Shown here: piece by piece, positions 34,857 to 42,584 of the stretch
Layout of the letters: the number at the start of each line of letters is the position of its first letter
Position numbering within the stretch: position 1 is the stretch's first letter
Assembly (NCBI GenBank): GCA_030041545.1
Contig: JASHNQ010000072.1
Location: 1 to 64,000, forward strand
DNA length: 64,000 bases
Source of the DNA: a candidate division FCPU426 bacterium
GTDB lineage: Bacteria; Oederibacteriota; Muellerivitia; Muellerivitales; Muellerivitaceae
Direction of reading: 5' to 3'
Notes under the pieces: model-generated
Told to the model about the DNA's origin: nothing
Database searches by the model: none
What the model saw: only the letters and a program-made list of their open reading frames with translations
Translations under genes and position numbers: made by a program

Positions 34857-35241
34857 TTCGGATATCCTCATTTACAGCCTGAAGGGGCACCCGGAGGTTC
34901 AGGCGGCCTTCCGCCGGACCATGGACGTGCCCAAAGCCATCTCCGTGGTGACCTTCGGGGAACTGCTCTTTGGGGCGCGGAAATCCCAACAGCCCGAGAA
35001 AAACGCCGCGGTGGTGCTTAAACTGGCGGAAATATTCCCCCTCTATGAGGTGAGCCGCGCCGTCATGGAGGTTTTCGCCGACCTCAAAGCCGGCTTGCAC
35101 AAGCGCGGCACTCCGGTGGACGACATGGACCTTTTGATCGGGGCCACGGCCCTCGCCGCCAACCACACGCTGGTCACCAACAACGAGCGGCATTTTTCCA
35201 AAATTCCCGGCCTGCGCGTGGAAAATTGGTCCAAGAAGTAA
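34840..35241 (+). CDS. vapC: VapC-type PIN-domain toxin
   Basis: A 133-residue PIN nuclease that cleaves RNA. Acidic metal ligands are in LIDSDILIYSLKG, SVVTFGELLFGAR (Glu) and TPVDDMDLLIGATALA, with a late VTNNERHFSKI segment typical of FitB/VapC. ATG 34840 starts inside the antitoxin gene, the normal coupled layout for this module. Confidence 0.88.
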   Translation: MAYLIDSDILIYSLKGHPEVQAAFRRTMDVPKAISVVTFGELLFGARKSQQPEKNAAVVLKLAEIFPLYEVSRAVMEVFADLKAGLHKRGTPVDDMDLLIGATALAANHTLVTNNERHFSKIPGLRVENWSKK

Positions 35242-35475
35242 AAAAACACCCTCTTCCCGGGAAGCTATCCCTTGTTTCCTTAAGCAGCCGTTCGCTTAAG
35301 ATGTCTTTATGGGAATGGACATTTTCGGCAACGTATGACCTTGGCGCGTTATGGGAAGGAGGGCCCGCCGCCATGGACCGCCCGGCGGGAGACCCCGAAC
35401 CCGACCACAAAGCACACATCGACCAAGTGCGGGGATGGATCGGATTCCTCAGGAACTGTGGCGGGTTCGAGATCA
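35242..35475. other. Noncoding stretch after vapC
   Basis: About 230 bases between the toxin gene and the tandem-repeat region. Short reading frames exist, but none has a recognisable protein, codon pattern or ribosome site that I can support. Confidence 0.5.
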
Positions 35476-35840
35476 GGTGAACGCCTTTGTGCCCCGGTGA
35501 ACACCCCCAGCCGCGTTGGAAATGCGGTGATGATGATCCCGCTAAACACCCTTTGTACCCAGGTGAACACCGTTTATGCCACAGTAATCACTGTCCTGGG
35601 GGTCGGTAAACACCCTTTATGGGCCGGTGAACGTCGTTTATGCCCTGATGTACACTGTTTGCACCCCGCGCTGAACACCCGCTGAACACCCTTTATGGCC
35701 GGTGAACACCGTTTATGCCCTGATGTACACTGTTTGCACTCCGCTGAACACCCTTTGTACCCAGGTGAACACCGTTTGCGCCTCGGTGAACGCCGTTTAT
35801 GCCCCAGTAAACACTGTTCTAAGGGCCGGTGAACACCCCG
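35476..35840. repeat. Degenerate 21-bp tandem repeat array
   Basis: About 15-17 imperfect copies of a unit like GGTGAACACCGTTTATGCCC plus one base, with clear 21-bp spacing over 35,690-35,840. Most units hold the small palindrome GGTGAACACC. On the minus strand the 21-bp period reads as a 7-residue peptide repeat (GHKRRSP, GCKQCTS and variants), but no start or ribosome site supports translation. The copies are diverged, so the array is old. Confidence 0.75.
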
Positions 35841-35851
35841 CCTGGTGGCTG

Positions 35852-36177
35852 GTTTTAGAGAATCTCCAAAAACCAGGGGATAACCCAGACCCCTCCCAGG
35901 CAAGGTTTTGAGAGTCTCAAAAAAACAGGGGTAGCCCGGTCCGCTCTCAAAAACCGGTTTTGAGAGTCTCAAAAAATCTGGGGAAACCCAGGAATTCCAG
36001 GGCCAGATTTTGGAGAATCCCCAAAAACCAAGGGTAATCCGGCCCCCTCCCAGGGCGGGGTTTTTGAGAGTCTCAAAAAAACGGGGGGTAGCCCGGTCCG
36101 CTCTCAAAAACCGGTTTTGAGAGTCTCAAAAAAACCAGGGGATAGCCCGGCCCCCTCCCAAAAACCGGATTTTGAGA
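35852..36177. repeat. Tandem array of a palindrome-bearing ~53-bp unit
   Basis: Seven copies of TTTTGAGAGTCTCAAAA or close variants begin at about 35852, 35905, 35957, 36008, 36062, 36115 and 36170, a spacing of 51-55 bp. Between them the sequence also repeats (TAGCCCGGTCC, then AAAAACCGG), so the whole 53-bp unit is repeated. Each core is a perfect inverted repeat TTTTGAGA-G-TCTCAAAA. Alternate gaps add CTCTCAAAAACCGGTTTTGA, a second palindrome. The last copy is partial. Confidence 0.8.
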
Positions 36178-36232
36178 TATACCTTCCAACCCGCGGAAAC
36201 CCAATAAATAAAAAGGAAATGGCACACCCGGG

Positions 36233-36425
36233 TATCGCTTCGCTCTTACAGGGGGAAAACCCCCTGTATACCCCTTTGAACAGCATGGGGGCCTTCAATC
36301 CCCCATGCCCCCTTAACCCGGGGAGCCTCCGAAACAAAAAGGGCATCCGGGTTGGGCATCGAACCGTCGCTTCGCTCCCACAGGGGAAAGACCCCCTGTG
36401 TACCCTTTTGAACACCACTCATGGG
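36233..36425. repeat. Pair of ~58-bp direct repeats with internal hairpin
   Basis: CGCTTCGCTC-TACAGGGGGAAAACCCCCTGTATACC at 36,233-36,290 is repeated with changes at 36,365-36,425 (CACAGGGGAAAGACCCCCTG). Each has a CAGGGGG/CCCCCTG stem and ends in an ATGGG segment. Sequences resembling the tRNA-Asn T-arm flank the second copy (CGGGTTGGGCATCGAACC and, inverted, GGTTCTCGTCCAACCCGGGA at 36,457-36,476). Confidence 0.65.
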
Positions 36426-36484
36426 AAACTCCCGTTTCCCATGGACCCTTCCCACTGGTTCTCGTCCAACCCGGGAATCAGAAA

Positions 36485-36517
36485 TAAAAAAGGGGGCCTT
36501 TATGGCCCCCTTTTATG
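36485..36517 (-). terminator. Terminator downstream of tRNA-Asn
   Basis: AAAAAAGGGGGCC-TTTAT-GGCCCCCTTTTAT is a strong stem with A/T runs on both sides. It lies five bases beyond the CCA end of tRNA-Asn on the minus strand. Confidence 0.85.
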
Positions 36518-36521
36518 TTTT

Positions 36522-36596
36522 TGGCTCCCCGGGTTGGACTCGAACCAACAACCCTCCGGTTAACAGCCGGATGCTCCACCATTGAGCTACCGGGGA
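36522..36596 (-). tRNA. tRNA-Asn (GUU)
   Basis: The minus strand folds as a cloverleaf: acceptor TCCCCGG/CCGGGGA, D-stem GCTC/GAGC, anticodon arm TCCGG-CTGTTAA-CCGGA with anticodon GTT, T-arm GTTGG-TTCGAGT-CCAAC, discriminator G and an encoded CCA. A terminator follows immediately. Confidence 0.95.
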
Positions 36597-36734
36597 AGAT
36601 GCCTGGAAAAGCACCAGGAATTATTAATTTTGAATTTTAAATTTTGAATTAAAGCAAAAAAACCCACAAAAAGCGGCTTGTGGGGGAGGGATAGTCTAAA
36701 TCAGCCCCCATAAAAGTCAAGGTTTACGGGGTTA

Positions 36735-36890
36735 GAGTAATGGTTCAGTTTGAATGAACCAATCCAGCTTCACCCTCACCCTGCCCTCTCCCCTAAAGGG
36801 AGAGGTGGAAATACACACAAAACCCTCGCCCCTTGGGGGAGAGGGTAGGGTGAGGGGTGTCTAGATGTTTGTGCTGAAATGAAACTGATC
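36735..36890. repeat. Palindromic element, CTCTCCC family, copy 2
   Basis: CTTCACCCTCACCCTGCCCT plus CTCCCC is followed about 40 bases later by the inverted CCCCTTGGGGGAGAGGGTAG plus GGTGAGGGGTG. The outer ends CAGTTT and AAACTG are inverted. It has the same core as the element at the window's start. Confidence 0.7.
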
Positions 36891-36900
36891 ACCACCGGGG

Positions 36901-37518
36901 TTAGGGGCAGGAAAGGCCGAGGGATTCCAGAGACTGGCGGGTGGAATCCAGGCCCTTGTGGTGGAGGGCTCGCATGCCCAGCTTTCCGGCGACCTCCACG
37001 AACAAGGGCCGGTCGTCCACGTAGGCGCAGTGCTGGGGCTGGGTCTGAACCATGTTGAGGGCCAGCCGGTAGATATCCTCGTCGGGCTTGCGCAGGTGCA
37101 CGAAGGCGGAACACACGAAGAAATCCACGAAGCCGCCCAGCCCGAATTGGCGGATGCGGTATTCCATCAGCTCCCGGCCCTCGTTGCTGACCACCCCGAT
37201 TTTCAAACCATGGGCGGACTTCAGGGCCTCGCAGTAGCCGATCATGTCCGGATGGGGCTGGGATTGGGAGAACATGAAGGCCTTGAACTGGTCCCTGGTG
37301 AAGCCGCGGTTCTCGTAGAAGACGATCCGGTCCAGGTAGGTGTCCAGGCTGATCTTGCCCGACTCGTAGGTGTCGTAGGTGAGGTGGTGCCGCTCATCCA
37401 TGTCGGCGTAGTCGAAACCGAAGGTGGCGGCGGCGTTTTTCCTGGAATTCCGGTCCCAGCCGTTGGTCAAAAGCACGCCGCCCACGTCCAACAAAAGAGC
37501 CCGGATAGAAATAGGCAT
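36901..37518 (-). CDS. HAD-superfamily hydrolase (HAD-IA type)
   Basis: A 205-residue HAD phosphatase. Motif I is LLLDVGGVLLTNGW (the second Asp is replaced by Gly, as in the YihX/sEH-N relatives), motif II lies in KIGVVSNEGRELM, motif III in LRKPDEDIYRLAL and motif IV in CAYVDDRPLFVE. The cap is the small alpha-helical type. It probably acts on a sugar phosphate or related small phosphate. Confidence 0.85.
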   Translation of the reverse strand: MPISIRALLLDVGGVLLTNGWDRNSRKNAAATFGFDYADMDERHHLTYDTYESGKISLDTYLDRIVFYENRGFTRDQFKAFMFSQSQPHPDMIGYCEALKSAHGLKIGVVSNEGRELMEYRIRQFGLGGFVDFFVCSAFVHLRKPDEDIYRLALNMVQTQPQHCAYVDDRPLFVEVAGKLGMRALHHKGLDSTRQSLESLGLSCP

Positions 37519-37576
37519 CTTTCACCTCTTTGAGAAGCGCCCATTCGGCAAAGATAAAACCAAGGCCCACCAAAAT

Positions 37577-37699
37577 CATTTAGCCACAGATACATGGAAT
37601 AAAGGGGATGGAAAAGGCTAAAACAAATCAAATGCTGGAAAGAATTACAGCTTGTGGTTGGATTTATCCCATTCATCCCCTTCATCCGTGGCGAAAGGT
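37577..37699. repeat. AGCCACAGAT palindromic element
   Basis: TTTAGCCACAGATACATGGA with AAAGGGGATGG on the left is inverted on the right as CCCATTCATCCCCTTCATCC plus GTGGCGAAAGG. It occupies the gap between the HAD and epimerase genes and ends at the epimerase stop. Confidence 0.65.
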
Positions 37700-38734
37700 T
37701 TAGCCGGTTGTCTGGTTTCCCCAAGGGTTCCAATCCATGCCCTCGGGAAGGTCGGGCTTGGCGCCTTTTCGGTAGGCCCCGATCATCAGGTCCTCGAACC
37801 GGTCCTCCTCCACCTTCTTGAGCTTGCCCGCCTCCTCCGACCAGGCCACCTGCCGGCGGAAGGTCTCCACCAGGGGGACGGTGGTCTTGAACCCCAGATC
37901 CCGCGCCGCCTTGGAATTGTCGAAGAGGGAAGGGTACTGGTAGATGTACTTCACCCCCACGGCCCGGTGGGGGGCCTGGGCGTAAAGCCAGTCCGTGGGG
38001 ATGTACACGGGGTCCAAGCGGCCGCCCACGGCCTTGGCCAGTTCGGCGAAGACCCCGTTCCAGTCCGTGTGCTCGTCGCTGGTCAAGTGGTAGGCCTGGC
38101 CGTAGGCCTTGGGGTTCAAGAGGGAATTCACGAAGGCCCGCGCCACGTCGGAAACATGCGCCACGGCCCAGGCCGCCTTGCCGCCGTCCATGAGTATGAC
38201 CGGAAGGCCCTTGCGGATGCGGTTGGGAAGGCTGTCGTCGAAGAGGATGCCGGAGGCCGTGGCGCCCTCCCCGGTGGTGAAGGAAGGCCGCAAGACCGTG
38301 GTGTGGAGGCCGTCCTTGCCGTCGGCCGAGAGCAGGATGGACTCGATCCTGGACTTGTTCTTCCCGTATTCCCCCACGGGCCGGTGGGGCTCGTCGTCGG
38401 CGGCCGGAAGCTTGGTCAAGGGCCCGCCGTAAACGCAGACCGTGGAGCAGACCACGATGTGCTTGACGCGGCCGGTAAAGGCCCGCAGGAGGGATTCGGC
38501 GTTCTCCGGCGCGAAGGCCACCATATCAATGACCGCGTCGAAGGTCAGGCCCTTCATTTGGGACTCAAAGGCCGGGTAGTTCCAGCGGTCCCCCTTGATC
38601 TCCCTCACCGTCTTCGGGATGCGCCAGGGGGTGACGCCCCGGTTGTAGACCGTCACGTCGTCGCCCCGTTCCACCAACTGTTTCACGATGGACGTGGAAA
38701 TAAGGCCCGTGCCGCCGATCAAAAGGACTTTCAT
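37700..38734 (-). CDS. NAD-dependent epimerase/dehydratase family protein
   Basis: A 344-residue extended short-chain dehydrogenase. It has the Rossmann GGTGLIS motif (VLLIGGTGLISTSIVKQL), a Ser/Tyr/Lys-type active site (VCSTVCVYGG; EYGKNKSRIE with YxxxK) and the acidic binding residue typical of NAD. The C-terminal half (LTSDEHTDWNGVFAELAKAV) resembles nucleotide-sugar or isoflavone-type reductases. The substrate is unknown. Confidence 0.87.
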   Translation of the reverse strand: MKVLLIGGTGLISTSIVKQLVERGDDVTVYNRGVTPWRIPKTVREIKGDRWNYPAFESQMKGLTFDAVIDMVAFAPENAESLLRAFTGRVKHIVVCSTVCVYGGPLTKLPAADDEPHRPVGEYGKNKSRIESILLSADGKDGLHTTVLRPSFTTGEGATASGILFDDSLPNRIRKGLPVILMDGGKAAWAVAHVSDVARAFVNSLLNPKAYGQAYHLTSDEHTDWNGVFAELAKAVGGRLDPVYIPTDWLYAQAPHRAVGVKYIYQYPSLFDNSKAARDLGFKTTVPLVETFRRQVAWSEEAGKLKKVEEDRFEDLMIGAYRKGAKPDLPEGMDWNPWGNQTTG

Positions 38735-38837
38735 GCCGATGCTCCTGTTTGAAGATGACTTAAAGGAAGATTCGCCAACCGAGGCAGTTAGTTATTGAAA
38801 AGGAAACGGATTCCATTTGCAACGGCAATCGGGGACA

Positions 38838-38878
38838 AAAAAAGACGGTTGGCGGGTTCCCCGCCAACCGTCTTGGCT
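38838..38878 (-). terminator. Terminator after the small Tyr/His-rich gene
   Basis: A 12-bp perfect stem, GACGGTTGGCGGG/CCCGCCAACCGTC, is followed on the minus strand by TTTTTTTG, about 45 bases beyond the stop at 38,918. Confidence 0.85.
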
Positions 38879-38917
38879 CAACCCAAAGGGACGGTTCTCC
38901 GTCCCCGGGTGTTTCCC

Positions 38918-39184
38918 TCAGAACCGCCTATATCCGTGAGGATAGCGGTAAGCGTAGCGATAAGGATGCAGGCGGCAGAAACGGGCCCAGGCCACCCGGG
39001 TGTAATAATGCCCGCCATACCAGCAGTAAATCCCAGGCATGCCGTAAACGACGCGGAACCCCGGGAAAGCCACCGCGGCGGCCACCGGCGGGCCGGGAGC
39101 GGCCACGATGACCTCCACGGCGGAGGCCATTCCGGTGGAACCCAGCAAAACCAGCAATCCCAAAACCAGCGTTAGCTTTTTCAT
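38918..39184 (-). CDS. Small exported Tyr/His/Arg-rich protein
   Basis: An 88-residue protein with a clear signal peptide (KKLTLVLGLLVLLGSTGMAS, then AVE). The mature part is short, with a hydrophobic-Pro stretch and a C-terminal Tyr/His/Arg-rich end (LHPYRYAYRYPHGYRRF). It resembles small exported proteins of unknown role found in many environmental bacteria. It starts behind AGGAGACAACC. Confidence 0.75.
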   Translation of the reverse strand: MKKLTLVLGLLVLLGSTGMASAVEVIVAAPGPPVAAAVAFPGFRVVYGMPGIYCWYGGHYYTRVAWARFCRLHPYRYAYRYPHGYRRF

Positions 39185-39328
39185 GGTTGTCTCCTTTGAG
39201 GCCTTATTTCGACCTTCGCTGATAGGACGAAAGAAGGGGAGACGCGGGTTGCACCGGAAAATAAGGGATTTCGAAAAATAATTTTTTGGGCCGGCGACAC
39301 TTTGGCGGGAATGGTGACAACAAACTAC

Positions 39329-39523
39329 CGACTTATAGCTCTCTCCAACCCTCTAGGGCCTTTAGTAAAGTCGTCTCGTGCCATCTTTTTTTGAGGAATA
39401 GGAATGGGAGGATGGTACCGAGACAACCTCTATATTTCTCGGCGTCCCTCGAGGGCTTTAAGGAGGGTTGTCTCGCACCGCTTTTTATAAGCCTTATTGG
39501 GAATGCGGCACCCAAACGACGTT
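39329..39523. repeat. Two extra recR 3' ends in tandem (recR tail repeats)
   Basis: On the minus strand, beyond the true recR stop at 39,524, the peptide ETTLLKALEGRREI-stop appears again ending at 39,430, and as ETTLLKALEGWREL-stop ending at 39,333, a period of 94-97 bp. The second copy differs from recR only at synonymous sites in this stretch. In each copy a stem joins the ETT codons to bases just past the stop: AAACGACG/CGTCGTTT, CGAGACAACC/GGTTGTCTCG and CGACTT/AAGTCG. The stems differ but stay paired. Confidence 0.8.
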
Positions 39524-40150
39524 TTATATTTCTCGGCGCCCCTCCAAAGCTTTAAGGAGCGTCGTTTCGTCCGCGTATTCCACGTCGCCGCCGGAAGGAA
39601 GGCCGCGCGCCAGGCGGGAAACCTTGATGGTTCGACCAGGCTCACCATGAACAGGCATCCCTTTCAAGAGCTGTTGGATGTAGAGGCCGGTGGAATCCCC
39701 TTCCACCGTGGGGTCGGTAGCCACGATCACTTCCTTGAATCCCCCGTCTTTTTGGACCCGCGACACCAGGGCGTCCAGGGTCAAGTCTTGGGGCCCCCGG
39801 CCTTCCAGGGGGGAAAGGGTGCCGCCCAGGACGTGGTAGAGGCCGTGGTATTCGCGGGTGCGCTCAAAGGCCGCCACGTCGCTGGGGTCCTCCACGACGA
39901 GGAGGGAAGCGCGGTCGCGGGTAGCCTGGGCGCAGATGCGGCAGAGGGTTTCCTCGGTCAAGTTGAAACAGTCACGGCAGGGGTGCAGCCTGGTGCGGGC
40001 ATCCAAAAGCGCGGCGGAAAGGGCCTTGGCGGCCTCCAGGGGCTGCTTGAGCATGTGGAACGCCAGCCGTTGGGCCGAGCGGGGGCCCACGCCGGGAAGC
40101 TTTTCCAGCTCGTGAAGGAGGCGCTCTAAAGAAGGAGGATACTCTGCCAA
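39524..40150 (-). CDS. recR: Recombination protein RecR
   Basis: A 208-residue RecR, part of the RecFOR pathway that loads RecA at single-strand gaps. It has the helix-hairpin-helix start (LPGVGPRSAQRLAFHMLKQP), a four-Cys zinc finger (CRDCFNLTEETLCRIC), the TOPRIM domain (LLVVEDPSDVAAFERT; VIVATDPTVEGDSTGLYI) and a C-terminal Walker-like segment. It is the last gene of the dnaX-ybaB-recR operon. Its final 15 codons are repeated downstream. Confidence 0.96.
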   Translation of the reverse strand: MAEYPPSLERLLHELEKLPGVGPRSAQRLAFHMLKQPLEAAKALSAALLDARTRLHPCRDCFNLTEETLCRICAQATRDRASLLVVEDPSDVAAFERTREYHGLYHVLGGTLSPLEGRGPQDLTLDALVSRVQKDGGFKEVIVATDPTVEGDSTGLYIQQLLKGMPVHGEPGRTIKVSRLARGLPSGGDVEYADETTLLKALEGRREI

Positions 40151-40164
40151 AACAAACCCCGTTT

Positions 40165-40258
40165 TGGAATTCTTAATTTTGAATGTTGAATTTTTAATTA
40201 GGGATGCTTTTAAGCTAACTGCGCTTAAAAGCTACAACAATTCAAAATTTAAAACATC
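40165..40258. repeat. AT-armed palindrome between ybaB and recR
   Basis: The outer words GAATTCTTAATTTTGAATG and CAATTCAAAATTTAAAACAT flank the central stem GCTTTTAAGC-TAACTGC-GCTTAAAAGC. It fills the gap between two genes of one operon and overlaps the 3' end of ybaB by about ten bases. Confidence 0.7.
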
Positions 40259-40554
40259 CCCGGCAGCCCGAGGCCGCCGGTCATTTTCGAGACTTCCGCT
40301 TTAAGCATCTCATTGACCCGGTGCCCGGCGTCGTTGGCCGCGGCTTGGATCCATTCCTGGAGCTTCTCCGCGTCGCCCGCGGCCTTGGGGTCGATGACCA
40401 CCTTCTGGACTTCGTGCTTGCCGTTGATGGTCACGGAAACGGCCCCGTTGCCGGCCGTGCCGGTGAAGGACCGGCTTTCCAGCTCCTTCTGGAACTTGCC
40501 CATCCTCTCCTTCAAGGACTGGGCCTGGCGCAGCATCTCGAACATGTCGGGCAT
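40249..40554 (-). CDS. ybaB: Nucleoid-associated protein YbaB/EbfC
   Basis: A 101-residue YbaB/EbfC-family DNA-binding protein: MFEMLRQAQSLKERMGKFQK, a central beta region (GAVSVTINGKHEVQKVVIDP) and a C-terminal helix (NEMLKAEVSKMTGGLGLPGM). It acts as a dimer that coats DNA. It lies between dnaX and recR as in most bacteria. ATG 40554 is used because GGAGTGGTC precedes it; the longer frame starts inside a repeat. Confidence 0.95.
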   Translation of the reverse strand: MPDMFEMLRQAQSLKERMGKFQKELESRSFTGTAGNGAVSVTINGKHEVQKVVIDPKAAGDAEKLQEWIQAAANDAGHRVNEMLKAEVSKMTGGLGLPGMF

Positions 40555-40562
40555 GACCACTC

Positions 40563-40670
40563 CGTGGAATTTTGAATTCTTAATTTTAAGTTTTAAATGA
40601 TGGTGGCTTTTAAGCATAGCTTAAAAGCATCCACAATTAAAAATTCAACATTTAAAATTAAAAATTACTT
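40563..40670. repeat. AT-armed palindrome between dnaX and ybaB
   Basis: GAATTTTGAATTCTTAATTT and AATTAAAAATTCAACATTTA arms flank GGCTTTTAAGC-ATA-GCTTAAAAGC. The centre is shared with the 40.2-kb element, so the two are recent relatives or copies. It ends at the dnaX stop. Confidence 0.72.
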
Positions 40671-42455
40671 TTGCGGGTTGTTCCTTTTCACTTCCACGAT
40701 CTTACCGCCGAACATCTTGAGCGCGGCGGCCACGATGGGCTCTTCCTTCTCCAGCTTTTCCACGTCCACTTGGGGGGCGGAAAGGGGCTTGGGGGCCCGG
40801 GGCCCCTTGGGTTTTTCGGGCGCGGCGGCCTTGGCCTCGGGCAGCACCGGCACCAGGGTGATCTTGCGGCCGATGGTTTCCTCCAGCAGTTTTTCCACCA
40901 GCACCTTGTTTTCCGGCTTGGACAACTGCTCATGGTGGAAGGGCCCCTTGCAGACCAGGGTTAGGACGCCCTCGTCGATCTTTTTGGGGCGGGTATCCAC
41001 CAAAACGCCCTTCAAGCTGGCCCTTTGGGCACCGACCTTTTCCAGGAGTTCCTGCCATTGGGATTTCAACTTCGCCAGTTCGGGGCTTTGTTCCGCGTCC
41101 ACGGGCTCCTCGATCTCCTCCACCGCAAGGACGGGTTCCCCCACGGCAGGAGCCGGGGTTTGGGGGGCATAAGGGGCTCCCCCTTCGCCACCCTCCTTCG
41201 CCAAGGCTTCCCCCTTCGTTAAAACTTCGGGGGACAAGCCGGAGGACAGGCGGCTTCGGGCGACAGGCGGCTTGTCCGCCGGAGCTTTAGCGTAGGCGGA
41301 AGGAGAAGGGACCGATGAAACGGATCCGTTGTCCACCTGTTTCAAAAGGTCGCCCACGGCAACCAGCTGTTTCATGCGGCAAAGCTCCAGTACCAGCGTT
41401 TCCAGGATGATCCGGGGGTTGGCGGAATGGCGCACGGCCCATTCCTGCTCGATCAGGAGCCGCAGGGAGGAAAGGATTTGGGCTTCCTCCATTTGGGAAG
41501 CCAGGGAGGACAACCGGGCCACCTCGTCGGCGGAAAGCGGGATCAAGCCCGCGGCGGAAGCGGGGTAGGCCTTGGCGACCGCCAGGTGCCGGAAGGTTTC
41601 CAGCAGTCCCGCGTAAAAGTGTTCCAGGTCCTTTCCGCCCTCCACCACGCCCTTGACCACGGACAAGGCCGCGGGCGCGTCCTGGCCGGCCGCGGCCCCG
41701 GCCAGCTTGAGGAAGACCTCCTCCTCGATGGCGCCCAGGACCACGCGGATGTCCTCCAGCGTGATTTTCTTGCCCGCGAAGGCCACCACCTGGTCCAGGT
41801 TCCTCTGGGCGTCGCGCATGGAGCCGCCGCCGGACCGGGCCACCTGGTAAAGGGCCTTGTCGTCCACCTCGATCTTCTCGGCGTCCGCGATGCGCTTGAG
41901 TTGCTTTTGGAGCGTGTCCAGCCCCATGGCCCGGAACTCGAAGCGCTGGCAGCGCGACTGCACCGTGGGGGGGAACTGGTGGATTTCGGTGGAGGCCAGG
42001 ATGAAGATGACGTGGGCGGGGGGCTCCTCCAGGGTCTTTAAGAAGGCGTCAAAGGCGGCCTTGGAGATGCGGTGAGCCTCGTCGAAGATGTAGACCTTGT
42101 ACTTGGCCTTGGCCGGGGCGTTGGCCACCCTTTGTTGAAGGTCGCGGATGTCGTCAATACCGTTCACGGAGGCGGCGTCGATCTCGATGATGTCCATGGA
42201 CGTCCCGTTGTTGACGTCCTGGCAGACGTCACAGGCGTTGCAGGGCTCGGCGTCCTTGGGGTTGCGGCAGTTGAGGGCCTTGGCGAAGATGCGCGCCGTG
42301 GTGGTCTTGCCCACGCCCCGGGGCCCGGCGAAGATGTAGGCGTGGGCCAAGCGGTCGGACAGGATGGCGTTCTTGAGGGTGCGGGTGATGTGCTCCTGGC
42401 CCACCATGTCGGCGAAGACCTGGGGGCGCCATTTCAAGGCCATGACCTGGGGCAT
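40665..42455 (-). CDS. dnaX: DNA polymerase III subunits gamma/tau
   Basis: A 596-residue clamp-loader ATPase. It shows Walker A (FAGPRGVGKTTTARIFAKAL), the four-Cys zinc module (CNACDVC), Walker B DEAH (YIFDEAHRISKAAFDAF), the SRC sensor (TVQSRCQRFEF) and sensor-2 (GSMRDAQRNLDQ). The region from about residue 385 to 430 is an inserted low-complexity segment (AYAKAPADKPPVARSR, then LSPEVLTKGEALAKEGGEGG). ATG 42455 (MPQVMALKW) with GAGG seven bases ahead is preferred to the ATG at 42479. Confidence 0.95.
   Translation of the reverse strand: MPQVMALKWRPQVFADMVGQEHITRTLKNAILSDRLAHAYIFAGPRGVGKTTTARIFAKALNCRNPKDAEPCNACDVCQDVNNGTSMDIIEIDAASVNGIDDIRDLQQRVANAPAKAKYKVYIFDEAHRISKAAFDAFLKTLEEPPAHVIFILASTEIHQFPPTVQSRCQRFEFRAMGLDTLQKQLKRIADAEKIEVDDKALYQVARSGGGSMRDAQRNLDQVVAFAGKKITLEDIRVVLGAIEEEVFLKLAGAAAGQDAPAALSVVKGVVEGGKDLEHFYAGLLETFRHLAVAKAYPASAAGLIPLSADEVARLSSLASQMEEAQILSSLRLLIEQEWAVRHSANPRIILETLVLELCRMKQLVAVGDLLKQVDNGSVSSVPSPSAYAKAPADKPPVARSRLSSGLSPEVLTKGEALAKEGGEGGAPYAPQTPAPAVGEPVLAVEEIEEPVDAEQSPELAKLKSQWQELLEKVGAQRASLKGVLVDTRPKKIDEGVLTLVCKGPFHHEQLSKPENKVLVEKLLEETIGRKITLVPVLPEAKAAAPEKPKGPRAPKPLSAPQVDVEKLEKEEPIVAAALKMFGGKIVEVKRNNPQK
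41181..41310 (-). repeat. Palindromic element inserted in frame in dnaX
   Basis: The DNA encoding the AYAKAPADKP...LSPEVLTKGEALAKEGG segment of DnaX is an imperfect palindrome: GGGGGACAAGCCG and CGGCTTGTCCGCC form the inner stem, with outer AAAACTTCGG/CCGGAGCTTT. It sits in the tolerant linker between the clamp-loader core and the tau C-terminal domain, keeps the frame and looks like a mobile palindrome. Peptides of this kind recur in other proteins of some environmental lineages. Confidence 0.75.
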
Positions 42456-42584
42456 CGAGAACCTCAATTTTGCACTCATTTACATTGTTCTAAATATCGG
42501 GCTTTGCCCGATGTTAGGTAATGAGCGCGACATAGTTTTCATTACGGGGCTTTAGCCCCATTTACAACAGTAGATAAACTATGT

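Noticed and set aside
35226..35480. Plus-strand 84-codon frame after vapC
   Set aside because: No start signal or family; the sequence does not look coding in any frame.
35574..36107. Minus-strand 177-codon frame with seven-residue repeats
   Set aside because: No ribosome site or known family, it spans two different noncoding arrays, and the periodicity is explained by the 21-bp DNA repeat. Kept only as an alternative in the findings.
35852..36177. Possible CRISPR array
   Set aside because: The gaps between the palindromes are themselves repeated and no cas genes are present, so there are no unique spacers.
36117..36563. Plus-strand frame ending in GLDSNQQPSG
   Set aside because: It runs through the repeats and the antisense of tRNA-Asn; the ending is a known false translation of tRNA sequence.
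37652..38752. Plus-strand frame opposite the epimerase gene
   Set aside because: No motif, and the composition is typical of an antisense shadow. The minus-strand epimerase has Rossmann and YxxxK motifs.
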